A stretch of 64,000 bases of DNA from Ralstonia pickettii DTP0602 (GCA_000471925.1 CP006667.1:2170001-2234000); one strand, 5' to 3'. Shown: positions 47,336 to 56,968, counted from the first letter of the stretch. Translations and numbers: made by a program. Notes: generated by a model from the letters alone, not told the origin.

Positions 47336-48436
47336 CTGACCAGTCCCAAAATAAGGCGACAAAAATTGAACGAATGGGATCGACGGTAGTCTCATGAGCC
47401 ATGAAACGAGATGGCCGCCAACTGGATCGCGCGACGCAGGAAGAATTTCGGCTGCTGGCGTTGCGCCGGGTGAAGGAAGGCGAGAAGCCGTCGGAGGTAG
47501 TGAAGTCCCTGGGAATGAATCGCACCTCGATCTACCGATGGCTCAAGGCTGCCAGCGGGCGCGGCAATGGGGAGCGGGCACTGGCAGCGCGGCCTGCCAC
47601 CGGTCGACCGCCCAAGCTCACAGCGCACCAGCAGGCCCAGGTTCTACGCTGGATTAACGGCAGGGACCCGCGGCAATTCGGATTGGACTTCGGGCTGTGG
47701 ACGCGGCAAATCGTGGCCACCTTGATTAAGCAAAAGTTTGGTGTGCGCATGGGTCTGACCGCAGTGGGGAGGTTGCTGGCCCGTTTGGGCCTGACGCCAC
47801 AAAAACCACTGCAGCGCGCCTATCAGCGAGATCCGCAGGCGATTGAGCGCTGGCAGCGTGAGACCTATCCTGACCTTGCAGCAAGGGCCCGACGTAGTGG
47901 GGCGGAAATCTACTTCTGGGATGAATCCGGGTTTCGAGCCGACACGGTGCACGGCAAGACTTGGGCGCTCAAAGGGCAGAGTCCGGTGATCGAGCGCCCC
48001 GGCCAGCGCCAATCGATCTCGGCAGCCTCGGCGGTCAACGCCCGGGGCGGCTTCTGGTTCGCGACGTACAAGGGCGCGCTCACCGCGGAGCTGTTCATCG
48101 AATTGCTCAGGAAGATGATGAGGGGCAGGCGCAAGCCGGTGCATCTTGTCATTGACGGCTTGCCAGCCCATAAGAAGGCAAGTGTGCGCGAGTACGTCGA
48201 ATCCACTGGCGGCAGATTAACGTTGCACTTCCTGCCGGGTTACGCGCCGGACCTCAATCCGGACGAGCTGGTATGGAGTCACCTCAAGCGCACCGGCGTG
48301 GCGCGCAATCCGCTGCGCACCGGCGAGAAGCTGGAGATTCGCGTCGAGCAACAACTGCGTGGGCTGCAGAAAAAGCGCACCCTCATTCGATCATTCTTTG
48401 ATGCCCCATCTGTCGCATATATTTGGGACTGCTGAG
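47336..48436 (+). mobile_element. IS630-family insertion sequence, complete
   Basis: 1101 bp bounded by imperfect inverted repeats: left CTGACCAGTCCCAAAATA, right (complement) CTCAGCAGTCCCAAATAT, 13 of 18 matching with the CAGTCCCAAA core intact. TA flanks each end (47334-47335, 48437-48438), the target duplication of this family. One intact transposase gene fills the element, and its stop lies inside the right repeat. Confidence 0.88.
47401..48435 (+). CDS. IS630-family transposase
   Basis: 344 residues. N-terminal helix-turn-helix (KPSEVVKSLGMNRTSIYRWL), a second DNA-binding part (GLTAVGRLLARLGLTPQKPL), then the DDE catalytic core: EIYFWDESGFRAD (first Asp), VHLVIDGLPAHKKA (second Asp) and PGYAPDLNPDELVWSHLKR (Glu). 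Length is typical and no frameshift is seen, so it may be active. It moves the surrounding element by cut-and-paste into TA. Confidence 0.95.
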   Translation: MKRDGRQLDRATQEEFRLLALRRVKEGEKPSEVVKSLGMNRTSIYRWLKAASGRGNGERALAARPATGRPPKLTAHQQAQVLRWINGRDPRQFGLDFGLWTRQIVATLIKQKFGVRMGLTAVGRLLARLGLTPQKPLQRAYQRDPQAIERWQRETYPDLAARARRSGAEIYFWDESGFRADTVHGKTWALKGQSPVIERPGQRQSISAASAVNARGGFWFATYKGALTAELFIELLRKMMRGRRKPVHLVIDGLPAHKKASVREYVESTGGRLTLHFLPGYAPDLNPDELVWSHLKRTGVARNPLRTGEKLEIRVEQQLRGLQKKRTLIRSFFDAPSVAYIWDC

Positions 48437-48596
48437 TAAAGGCATCGCCGGCCCAGGGCCATCATTGTCGTTTTCGGCTCCAATGGCGATGGCCGCCCGG
48501 CAGCGGCGGCGGCCGTCCGGAATCCGCCGCGCAACGCGGTCAAGAGCGCGATGGGACAGATGCCCAAATGACGGGCGCCATCGCGCGTCGCCTCGC

Positions 48597-49037
48597 TCAG
48601 TCGTCGTGACGATGCTTCTTGTGGCCCTTGTGCTTGCCGCGATTGCCGTTCTTGTGGTCATCGGCATAGTTGTTGCGCGACACATTGCCGCCCAGCGCCG
48701 AACCCGCTGCACCGCCGGCCGCGGCACCGACGATGCCGCCGGTTCGGCCGCCCAGGGCATTGCCGGCCGCCGCGCCGGCGCCACCGCCCAGCGCGCCACC
48801 CACGATGGCGCCGGTTCGTTCCTTCTTGTTGGCAGTCACCGCGCCGCCCGCACCGCCGCCCACCGCACCGCCGACCACGGCACCCGTGCTGCCGCCCAGT
48901 GCGCCACCGAGGGCCGCGCCCGCGGCACCGCCCAGACCGCCTCCCGCAGCGTTCTTCAGGTCATCGGCCAGCGCCGGTGTGGTCGCAGCGGTCAGCAGCA
49001 GGGTCAGGCACAGCGTACGAAGTGGTTGTCGAGTCAT
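48597..49037 (-). CDS. Exported glycine-zipper protein
   Basis: 146 residues from ATG 49037 (GAGGAAG upstream). Signal peptide LCLTLLLTAATTPALADD, then an almost continuous run of Gly/Ala glycine-zipper repeats (GGLGGAAGAALGGALGG; GAIVGGALGGGAGAAAGNAL) and a charged His/Lys-rich tail (HKNGNRGKHKGHKKHRHDD). Glycine zippers pack in membranes as helical hairpins; such small proteins are widespread in Burkholderiales without a defined role. The His-rich tail could bind metal. Divergent from the M48 gene by 157 bp. Confidence 0.82.
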   Translation of the reverse strand: MTRQPLRTLCLTLLLTAATTPALADDLKNAAGGGLGGAAGAALGGALGGSTGAVVGGAVGGGAGGAVTANKKERTGAIVGGALGGGAGAAAGNALGGRTGGIVGAAAGGAAGSALGGNVSRNNYADDHKNGNRGKHKGHKKHRHDD

Positions 49038-49194
49038 GTTCTTCCTCAAATAGGGGATGGTTGGCGATCAGCCGATGCGGGAGTTTACACCGAGCGGCAA
49101 GCGGGTCCGTCTGTCCGGGAGGCTTTGGCGGACGATCCCCTGGCCGATCGTCCCCCTGTAGAATCCGCTACCACGCAACCCTGGAACGTCCCGC

Positions 49195-50412
49195 ATGGAC
49201 TCTCACGCCCCGGATCGCGGCGCGCTGGTGCCGCTGGCCTATCACGCAACGGTGGTCGACTACCTGCGTCGCCACGAGCCCGAGGTTTGGCGCTGGGCCG
49301 GCGCCCGCGCGACCGGCGCCGATCACCGCGAGGCATTGCGCTCGATGCTGCTGCGCGACACCTACCGCATCGAGGCGGACGCGCATGCCGACGTGCACGC
49401 GGCGCTGGCCGAGGCGATGGCGCGGCTCGGCATCGACGCGCGCGCGACGCTCTACCAGTCCCCTGGCCAGGACATGAACGCCTCGCTGGTCTACGTGCCC
49501 GGCGAGGTCCACATCGTCCTGCAGGGGCCGCTGCTGGAACGGCTGTCGCCGCCGGAGCTGCTGGCGGTGCTCGGCCACGAGCTGGCCCACTACCTGCTGT
49601 GGTCGCGCGACGACGGCCAGTTCCTGGTGGCCGACCGCATCCTGAACGACGCGCTGGCCGCGCCCGGCGCCAGCGCCAGCCATCGCGAGACCTGGCGCCG
49701 CTACGCGCTGCACACCGAGCTGTTCGCCGACCGCGGCGGCGCCGTGGCCGCCGGCGCGGTGGCGCCGGCCGTGTCGACACTGGTCAAGGTGCAGACCGGC
49801 ATGGGCAGCGTGGACGCGGCCGCCTACCTGCGCCAGGCGGCCGAGATCGAATCCCACGAAGCGGGCGCGAGCGCCGCCCACAGCCATCCCGAAACCTTCA
49901 TCCGAGCCCGCGCGCTGGCGCTGTGGTGGGAGGGTGCGGCCGATCTCGATCCGTGGATCGAAACCCGCCTGCATGGCCCGCTGGCGCTGGAGAAGCTGGA
50001 CTTGCCGGGGCAGGTCCGGCTGCAGGCGCTGACGCGCGGCTTCCTCGCCCACTTCCTCGCCGGCACGGCGCTGGCGAGCGAGTCGGTGCTCGCGCAGGTG
50101 CGGATGATGTTCCCCGACTGGCGCGACGACGAATCGGCGATCGGGCCCGAAGGGTTGGGGCAGGACGTGGCCGACGACAGCGTGCGCGGCTACCTCAACG
50201 CGCTGATGATGGACCTGGCGCTCGCCGACCCCGACCAGCAGGACGCGGCGTTGCTGCGCGCCGGCCAGGTGGCGCAGGCGCTCGGCAGCCTGGAAGCGCT
50301 GCAAGGCAACCTGCGCCGCGACGCCGGCTTCGGCAAGCGCGAGCTGGACCGCTACCATCGCCAATTGCAGCGCCAACCCCACCGCCAACTGGCCAGGGAG
50401 GGCCGGGCATGA
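49195..50412 (+). CDS. M48-like zinc metallopeptidase
   Basis: 405 residues. The zinc site is AVLGHELAHYLLW (His128, Glu129, His132), with the likely third ligand Glu175 in HTELFADRGG, the pattern of M48 (Ste24/HtpX) peptidases. Unlike HtpX it has no transmembrane helices or signal, so it should be cytosolic. A second helical half (SHPETFIRARALALWWEG; GQVAQALGSLEALQGNLR) has the HPE-x-R motif also seen in the M48 family. The stop overlaps the start of the helicase gene (ATGA), so the two are translated together and likely work together. Confidence 0.88.
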   Translation: MDSHAPDRGALVPLAYHATVVDYLRRHEPEVWRWAGARATGADHREALRSMLLRDTYRIEADAHADVHAALAEAMARLGIDARATLYQSPGQDMNASLVYVPGEVHIVLQGPLLERLSPPELLAVLGHELAHYLLWSRDDGQFLVADRILNDALAAPGASASHRETWRRYALHTELFADRGGAVAAGAVAPAVSTLVKVQTGMGSVDAAAYLRQAAEIESHEAGASAAHSHPETFIRARALALWWEGAADLDPWIETRLHGPLALEKLDLPGQVRLQALTRGFLAHFLAGTALASESVLAQVRMMFPDWRDDESAIGPEGLGQDVADDSVRGYLNALMMDLALADPDQQDAALLRAGQVAQALGSLEALQGNLRRDAGFGKRELDRYHRQLQRQPHRQLAREGRA

Positions 50413-53400
50413 CTGACAGCACGACCCACGGCACGAACACGATCCCCGGTACGACCAACAGCGTCGAGCCGCGCACGCTGCGCGCGCTGATCGACGCACA
50501 GGCGGGTGCGGCGCTGCCCACCGACGACGTCCTGGTGCTGGTGCTGCCGCTGTTCGCGCAGGTCGCCGCGCTGCACGCGCAGGGCAGGGTGGCCCCGCTC
50601 GATCCCGACAGCATCCTGGTGGACGAGGATGGCGCACTGCGCCTGCGCCGGCCCGATGGCGAGGCGCCCGTTATGGACATCGGCGCGGTGCATCGCGTGC
50701 AGCCGCATCCGGCCTCGGGCCTGAACATTGTCGGCGCGCTGCAGCTTGGCCACGCCGACGACGGACAGCGCGACCAGACCGACCTGGCGCTGCAGCTTGA
50801 CGCAACGGCGCCCGTCGAGCGCCCGGTCTACCTGCCCGGCCTGGCCAGCTGGGAACGGCTCGTTGGCCACCACGACGAGATCGGCGACGTCTTCCTGCTC
50901 GGCATGGTGCTCGCGAGCCTGGCCTGCGGTCTGGATTTCACTGACGAGGACGACCTGCGCAGCTTCGTGGCGCATCGCCGCAACCTGTTCCTGTTGCACG
51001 AGCGGTTGCATCCGATCGTCGCGGCGGTGATCGTCGAGATGACCGAGATCAACCGCCACGACCGCGCGACCGATGTCGCCGCGCAGGCGACCCGGCTGCG
51101 CACGTGGCGCGAGCAGCCGCTGGGCCTGGACGTGGAGCGTGTGCTGGCCGGCACGGCCGGCGCGACGCCGCGCCGCGCCGCCGTGCTCACGCACCTGCGC
51201 GACCGCCTGTTCGATCTCTCGCGGCGCAACCGCCTGCTGCACTTCCGTCCGACCGCGGCCAGCGTCAACGTCACCGTGGCCAGCGTGCCGCTGATGCTGC
51301 AGATCGAAAGCGTGCGGCCCGAGCACATCTGCACCTGGGGCGGACCGTTCGCCGCCGACCTGGTGGCGGGCAAGCCGGTGTCGCTGCAGCAATGGCTGCG
51401 CTTCGACGACCAGCCATACCTGCCGGCGTCACTGGACCGCCTGATCGCCGAGACCCGCCGCGACCGCGCCGAATACGGCTTCAGCAACCTGCGTCTGGTG
51501 GTGGCGTTCCTGCGCTGGCACAACCTGAAGGAGGCGCCGGACGAGCGCATCGTCACGCCGCTGCTATGGCTGCCGGTGGAGCTGGTCAAACGCAAGGGCG
51601 TGCGCGACCAGTACGTGATCCAGTGCGCGGGCGGCGAGGCCGAGTTCAACCCGGTGCTGCGCCACTACCTGAGCCAGCTGTACGACATCCGCCTGGACGA
51701 GACCGTGGATCTGGGCAAGACCTCGCTCGAGGAGATCCATGCCGACATCCTTGCGCAGATTCGCCGCTCCGAGCCCTCGGTGGAGCTGCGCCTGGTTGAC
51801 AAGGCCGCGGTGCGGCTCGTGCGGCAGAAGGCGCTGCAGCGGATGCAGCAGTTCCAGCGCCGCAGGCCGGGAACGGCTGCCGCGCGCACCGGCGGCTGGC
51901 TGCCGCCGTACAGCTATGCGCGGGACGACTACCGGCCGCTGGGACGCGCGCTGTTCGAGCATTGGGTGCGGCCGAGCGAGCTGCCGCAGCGCTTCGAGGC
52001 GGGGGCCGCACCGGGAGCCACAGCGGGCGCCGGTCCGCGCCAGCCACACATGAGCGGCCCCGTCACCGCGCAAAGCGAAGAGCGCCAGGGCTACGTGCTC
52101 GAGGAGTCCGAGGGCCACCGTTATGCCTGGGACCTGGACCTGACGCAGGTGACGCTCGCCAACTTCAACTACCGCAAGATGTCGCTGGTGCGCGACTACG
52201 CGCAGTTGCTGGACGAGCCCGGCGCCAATCCGGCGTTCGACCACGTGTTCTCGATCGATCCGCGCGACGTGGAGACGGCAGCGCCCGCGCCGCTCGCACC
52301 GGCCGAGCAATGGAACGTGGTGGCGGCCGACGCGACGCAGAACGCCGCGGTCGGCCTCGCGCGCAGCCAGCGCAGCTTCATCATCCAGGGCCCGCCGGGC
52401 ACGGGCAAGTCGCAGACCATCACGAACCTGATCGCCGACTACGCCGGACGCGGCAAGCGCGTGCTGTTCGTCTGCGAGAAGCGCGCCGCGCTCGACGTGG
52501 TGTTCCATCGGCTCAAGCAAAGCGGGCTGGACTCGCTGTGCTGCCTGATCCACGATTCGCAGACCGACAAGAAGGCCTTCATCGCCGACCTGCGCGCCTG
52601 CTACGAGCAGTGGATCGCGCAGCCGCACGACGGCGACGCGCTGGCGGCGCGCCGCACGCAGGTGGCCGAGGCGCTGGCCGCGCACCAGCAGCGTATCGAC
52701 GCGTTCGAGTCGGCGATGGCCGCCGCGCCCGAGGCGCTCGGCGACAGCGTGCGTGCGCTGCTGCGCCGCGTCACCGCGCTGCCTGCCGTGCCGGACGCCG
52801 GGCCCGCCATGCGCGAGCGCCTGCCGGCGCTGGCCGCATGGGACCGTCAGCGCGATCTCGCGCACCGCGTGCACCGCGCGATGCGCGAGCGCTTCGGTCT
52901 CGACAGCCTGGCCGCGCATCCGTTCGCGCGCTTGTCCCCGCAGCTGCTGGCCGACGAGCGCGCGTATGGCCGCGCCGAGCAGCTTTGCCATGACACCGAG
53001 GCGCTGTTCGATGCGCTCGACCCGCTGCTGGACAGTACCGCGAGCCTGACCGGCCAGGACACCGCGCTGGAACAGGCACGCGCGATTGCCGCCGACAGCC
53101 AGTGGCTGCTCGACACGGGCCTCGCCGCACACCTGGACCTGCTCGATCCGGCCTCGCCGGCGCAAGGCGCGCTGCGCGAGGTCCGCGCGGACCTGGAGAC
53201 GCGCGCGCAGGTACTCGCCGACGCGCTAGCCGCAACGTCGAACTGGCAAGACAAGCTGAGCCCCGGCGATACCGAATCGGCGCTGGCGCTCGCCCGGCAG
53301 CTGGAGCCGTCGTTCGCGCGCTGGCTGCAGCCCGCCTGGTGGCGGCTGCGCGGCGAACTGAAGCGCCGCTATGACTTCGGCAAGCACGCCGTCCATCCGG

Positions 53401-55955
53401 GCTACGGCAAGGTGCTTGAAACGCTGGCCGCCGAGCACGCCGCGAGCGCGGCGCTGGCGGCGGCCGATGCCGACAGCCGCCGGCGCTACGGCGTGAGCGA
53501 GATGCAGGCCTTCCTGCGCGCGCTCGGCGAACTCGAGCAGCGCCTGCAGTCGGGCGCAGGCCCGCGCGAACTGGTCGCGCATTTGCGCCAGGCCGTCGAT
53601 CCGGTTGCGGCGGCACGCGCCGAGGCCGGTGCGCGCGAGGCGCTGGAGAAGCTCGCGCAGCGTGTGCGCGAGGGGCTGATGCTGGCCGCCGACGCGCGCC
53701 TCGGCGACATCGCCGAACTGCTGCGCGACCTGCGTGAGGCGCTGGATGACTTGCCAGACCTGTTGCCGCTCTTGCGCGCGGTGCATGCGGGCGACCCCGC
53801 CTGCGCCGCCACGCTGCAATGGCTCGATCACGCACCGGCGGAACTGGAGGCACTGGTGGCCGACGAGGCGCTACGGCGTCTCGCGCGCGAGAACCCGGTG
53901 CTGGCGCGCTTCGGCGGCGCGGCGCTGGCGCAGGCCGCGCGCGCCGTGGCGCAGGGGCAGCGCGAGCTGCTCGCGCTGAACGCCCAAGTGGTGCGCGCCA
54001 TGCGGCACGAGCAGTTCGCCGAGCACGTGCGCGTGTCCTCGCTGTCGGCCACGATGCTGGACGCCGACGGCAAGGCGTTCAAGAAACAATACGCAACGGG
54101 CCGCCGCGAACTGGAGCATGAGTTCGGCAAGAGCATGCGCCACCGCTCGATCCGCGATCTCTCCGACGACGAGACCGGCATCGTCATCAACGATCTCAAG
54201 CCGATCTGGCTGATGAGTCCGCTGTCGGTGTCCGACACGCTGCCGCTGTCGCCGGACCTGTTCGACGTGGTGATCTTCGACGAGGCCAGCCAGATTCCGA
54301 CCGAGGAGGCCGTGCCCGCGCTGAGCCGCGCAAGCCAGGTGGTGGTGGTCGGCGACGAGATGCAGCTGCCGCCGACGAGCTTCTTCACGGCCGGCGGCGC
54401 CGAGGGCGGCGACGAGATCGTCGTGGAAGAAGAGGGCGAACGCATCGCGATCAACCTCGATTCGGACAGCCTGCTGAACCAGGCCGCGCGCAACCTGCCC
54501 GCTACGCTGCTGGCGTGGCATTACCGCAGCCGTCATGAGTCGCTGATCAGCTTTTCCAACGCCGCCTTCTACGACGGGCGCCTCGTCACCATCCCCGACC
54601 GTTTGCTGGAACAGGCCGAGGACGAGGCCGAGCCATTGCGCTCGGACCAGGCGGATGCCGGCATCGCGGGCGCGGAGGCGCTGCTCGCGCGGCCGGTCAG
54701 CTTCCACCGGCTGGCCGACGGCATCTACGCGGACCGCCGCAATGCGCCGGAGGCGAGCTACATCGCCCGGACCGTGCGCGAGTTGCTGCGCCGCGAGACC
54801 GGGCTGAGCCTCGGCATCGTGGCATTTTCCGAGGCGCAGCAGGGCGCCATCGAGTCGGCGCTCGAGGCGCTGGCTGCCGAGGACGCGGACTTTGCGATGC
54901 GCCTCGAGCGCGAGTACGTGCGCGAGGATGACGATCAGTTCAACGGCCTGTTCGTCAAGAACCTGGAGAACGTCCAGGGCGACGAGCGCGACGTCATCAT
55001 CCTGAGCATCTGCTACGCGCCCGGGCCGGACGGCAAGATGCTGATGAACTTCGGCCCGATCAACCAGCGCGGCGGCGAGAAGCGCCTGAACGTGATCTTC
55101 AGCCGCGCGCGTCATCGGATGGCGGTGGTATCGACGATCCAGGCCGAGGCGATCACCAACGTGCACAACGACGGCGCGGCCGCGCTGCGCGCCTTCCTGC
55201 AGTTCGCGCAGGCCAGCGCGCGCGGCCAGTTCGAGCGCGCCCAGTCGGTGCTCGGTGCGCTGACCCCGGGCGCGCGCGACGCCTTCACGCGCGAGGCCAC
55301 GCCGGACAGCATCCGCGACGCACTGGCCGAGGCGCTGCGTGCGCGCGGCCACCAGGTGCACGCCAACGTCGGCCGCTCGCAGTTCCGCTGCGACCTGGCT
55401 ATCGCCGATCCGTCGGGTCAAGGCTACGCGCTGGCAATCCTGCTCGATACGCCGTCCGAGGCGGTGACGGACACCGCCGAGCGCTATGTGTTCCGCCCCG
55501 GCATCCTGCGCAGCTTCGGCTGGCGGGTGCTGGACATCCCCGGCAAGGACTGGCTCGACGATCGGGACGCAGTGCTGGCCCGCATCGAGGCCATGCTGGC
55601 CGATGGCGAGGATCGCGCGTTGGACGTCGAGATCGAGATGTCGGCGCCGTTGACGATGCCGGCCGCGGTGCAGGGCGCGACGTCCACGGCTGAGGCGTCA
55701 ACGGAAGCCCGGACGGATGCGGCGACGGCATCGGCTGCGCAAGCTGAGCTTGTGCGGATGCTGCGCTTCGAGCAGGGCACGTCGCGCAAATTCTGGCGCG
55801 CCAGCGTGCGCGGGGCGGAGCTCTCCGTCACCTACGGCCGCATCGGCAGTGCAGGACAGACCGGCGTGAAGGCGTTCGACAGCGCCGAGCGGGCCCGGCG
55901 TGAAATGGACAAGCTGGTGGCGGAGAAACTGCGCAAGGGCTACGTGGAGGCGTAG
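50409..55955 (+). CDS. DUF4011 SF1 helicase / Vsr-MTES-like / WGR protein
   Basis: 1848 residues; start coupled to the M48 stop. Residues about 20-240 resemble a degenerate protein-kinase C-lobe (GRVAPLDPDSILVDEDGALR; YLPGLASWERLVGHHDEIGD; VFLLGMVLASLACG). From about 250: DUF4011 (RDRLFDLSRRNRLLHFRPTA). SF1 helicase: Walker A QGPPGTGKSQT (661-668), Walker B VVIFDEASQI (Asp1291, Glu1292), GDEMQLPPTSFF, WHYRSRHESLISFSN, ENVQGDERDVIILS, and NVIFSRARHRMAVVS, with a long helical insert between A and B. About 1635-1730: MTES/Vsr-like fold (GRSQFRCDLAIADPSG; ALAILLDTPSEAV) with the usual acidic pair apparently altered. 1779-1848: WGR-like (RFEQGTSRKFWRASV; TYGRIG). Probable nucleic-acid defence effector. 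Confidence 0.88.
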   Translation: MTDSTTHGTNTIPGTTNSVEPRTLRALIDAQAGAALPTDDVLVLVLPLFAQVAALHAQGRVAPLDPDSILVDEDGALRLRRPDGEAPVMDIGAVHRVQPHPASGLNIVGALQLGHADDGQRDQTDLALQLDATAPVERPVYLPGLASWERLVGHHDEIGDVFLLGMVLASLACGLDFTDEDDLRSFVAHRRNLFLLHERLHPIVAAVIVEMTEINRHDRATDVAAQATRLRTWREQPLGLDVERVLAGTAGATPRRAAVLTHLRDRLFDLSRRNRLLHFRPTAASVNVTVASVPLMLQIESVRPEHICTWGGPFAADLVAGKPVSLQQWLRFDDQPYLPASLDRLIAETRRDRAEYGFSNLRLVVAFLRWHNLKEAPDERIVTPLLWLPVELVKRKGVRDQYVIQCAGGEAEFNPVLRHYLSQLYDIRLDETVDLGKTSLEEIHADILAQIRRSEPSVELRLVDKAAVRLVRQKALQRMQQFQRRRPGTAAARTGGWLPPYSYARDDYRPLGRALFEHWVRPSELPQRFEAGAAPGATAGAGPRQPHMSGPVTAQSEERQGYVLEESEGHRYAWDLDLTQVTLANFNYRKMSLVRDYAQLLDEPGANPAFDHVFSIDPRDVETAAPAPLAPAEQWNVVAADATQNAAVGLARSQRSFIIQGPPGTGKSQTITNLIADYAGRGKRVLFVCEKRAALDVVFHRLKQSGLDSLCCLIHDSQTDKKAFIADLRACYEQWIAQPHDGDALAARRTQVAEALAAHQQRIDAFESAMAAAPEALGDSVRALLRRVTALPAVPDAGPAMRERLPALAAWDRQRDLAHRVHRAMRERFGLDSLAAHPFARLSPQLLADERAYGRAEQLCHDTEALFDALDPLLDSTASLTGQDTALEQARAIAADSQWLLDTGLAAHLDLLDPASPAQGALREVRADLETRAQVLADALAATSNWQDKLSPGDTESALALARQLEPSFARWLQPAWWRLRGELKRRYDFGKHAVHPGYGKVLETLAAEHAASAALAAADADSRRRYGVSEMQAFLRALGELEQRLQSGAGPRELVAHLRQAVDPVAAARAEAGAREALEKLAQRVREGLMLAADARLGDIAELLRDLREALDDLPDLLPLLRAVHAGDPACAATLQWLDHAPAELEALVADEALRRLARENPVLARFGGAALAQAARAVAQGQRELLALNAQVVRAMRHEQFAEHVRVSSLSATMLDADGKAFKKQYATGRRELEHEFGKSMRHRSIRDLSDDETGIVINDLKPIWLMSPLSVSDTLPLSPDLFDVVIFDEASQIPTEEAVPALSRASQVVVVGDEMQLPPTSFFTAGGAEGGDEIVVEEEGERIAINLDSDSLLNQAARNLPATLLAWHYRSRHESLISFSNAAFYDGRLVTIPDRLLEQAEDEAEPLRSDQADAGIAGAEALLARPVSFHRLADGIYADRRNAPEASYIARTVRELLRRETGLSLGIVAFSEAQQGAIESALEALAAEDADFAMRLEREYVREDDDQFNGLFVKNLENVQGDERDVIILSICYAPGPDGKMLMNFGPINQRGGEKRLNVIFSRARHRMAVVSTIQAEAITNVHNDGAAALRAFLQFAQASARGQFERAQSVLGALTPGARDAFTREATPDSIRDALAEALRARGHQVHANVGRSQFRCDLAIADPSGQGYALAILLDTPSEAVTDTAERYVFRPGILRSFGWRVLDIPGKDWLDDRDAVLARIEAMLADGEDRALDVEIEMSAPLTMPAAVQGATSTAEASTEARTDAATASAAQAELVRMLRFEQGTSRKFWRASVRGAELSVTYGRIGSAGQTGVKAFDSAERARREMDKLVAEKLRKGYVEA

Positions 55956-56080
55956 CACCTGGGCAGGCGGCCGTCACGCTGATCCTATCGAACGTAACGG
56001 TCCTTCCACGAAAAATGCCTGGTGCCTTCCGGCATGGCCGGGTGTCTTTGCTCATGCCGTTCGTCGCGGAGCCCCTTTGG

Positions 56081-56968
56081 TCAGACCAGGTAGCGCCGGA
56101 ACCAGGCGATAGTCCGGTCCCACGCCAGCCTGGCGGCTGCCTCGTCGTAGCGTGGCGTGGAGTCATTGTGAAAGCCGTGGTGGGTGCCTCGGTAGATGTG
56201 TGCCTCGTAGGTCTTGCCGTTGGCTTTCAGCGCCGCCTCGTAGGCAGGCCACGTGGCATTGACGTTCGGATCGGTCTCGGCAAAGTGCAATAGCAACGGT
56301 GCCTTGATGCGTGGAACGTCCTCGGCCTTGGCCTGGCGGCCGTAGAACGGCACCGCCGCAGCCAGTTCCGGGTAGGCCATCGCCGCGGCATTGCAGACGC
56401 CACCGCCATAGCAGAAGCCGGTGATGCCGACTTTGCCTGTGGTGAGGTTGCCGGCCCGAAGGTATTCAATGGCTGCAAAAAAATCGTCCATGAGCTTCTG
56501 CGGGTTGACCTGCTGCTGCAGCACCCGGCCCCTGTCGTCATTGCCTGGATAGCCGCCGACCGAGCTCAGGCCGTCCGGCGCCAGCGCTACGAAACCGGCC
56601 TTGGCCACACGTCGCGCGACGTCCTCGACATAGGGATTGAGGCCCCGGTTCTCGTGTACCACGACCACACCGGGCACCGGCTTGGCCACCCTGGTGGGGC
56701 GCACCAGATAGCCGCGCACCTCTCCATGGCCGTTCGGGGAGGGATAGCGGATGTACTCGGCAAGGATGTCCGGATCAGTGAACGCGATTTGCTGGGCCAG
56801 CGCATAGTCGGGGCTCAGTGAAGCGAGGATAGCGGTGGCGGTCAGGCTTCCAACGGCGAATTTCGCCGCGCGGTCGAGAAAGTCGCGCCGGCTGAGCCGG
56901 CCATGCACGTAACCGTCGTAGAGCTCAAGCAGTTCGGGATGGAATTCCTTGGCGGTCAGACGACTCAT
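56081..56968 (-). CDS. Exported dienelactone hydrolase-family protein
   Basis: 295 residues. A twin-arginine signal (LSRRDFLDRAAKFAVGSLTA) sits unusually far in, at about residue 25, as in related YghX-like enzymes. Alpha/beta hydrolase catalytic residues: nucleophile Cys in GITGFCYGGGVCNA, Asp in ETDPNVNAT, His in THHGFHND, plus VVVVHENRGLNPYVED. Family members open enol-lactones or act on related esters. It stands alone, upstream of and divergent from the RND pump operon. Substrate unknown. Confidence 0.9.
   Translation of the reverse strand: MSRLTAKEFHPELLELYDGYVHGRLSRRDFLDRAAKFAVGSLTATAILASLSPDYALAQQIAFTDPDILAEYIRYPSPNGHGEVRGYLVRPTRVAKPVPGVVVVHENRGLNPYVEDVARRVAKAGFVALAPDGLSSVGGYPGNDDRGRVLQQQVNPQKLMDDFFAAIEYLRAGNLTTGKVGITGFCYGGGVCNAAAMAYPELAAAVPFYGRQAKAEDVPRIKAPLLLHFAETDPNVNATWPAYEAALKANGKTYEAHIYRGTHHGFHNDSTPRYDEAAARLAWDRTIAWFRRYLV

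Noticed and set aside
48423..55955. One giant 2510-residue plus-strand frame
   Set aside because: Its first 660 codons are the antisense of the glycine-zipper gene and an out-of-frame read of the M48 gene. The true start is ATG 50409, coupled to the M48 stop.
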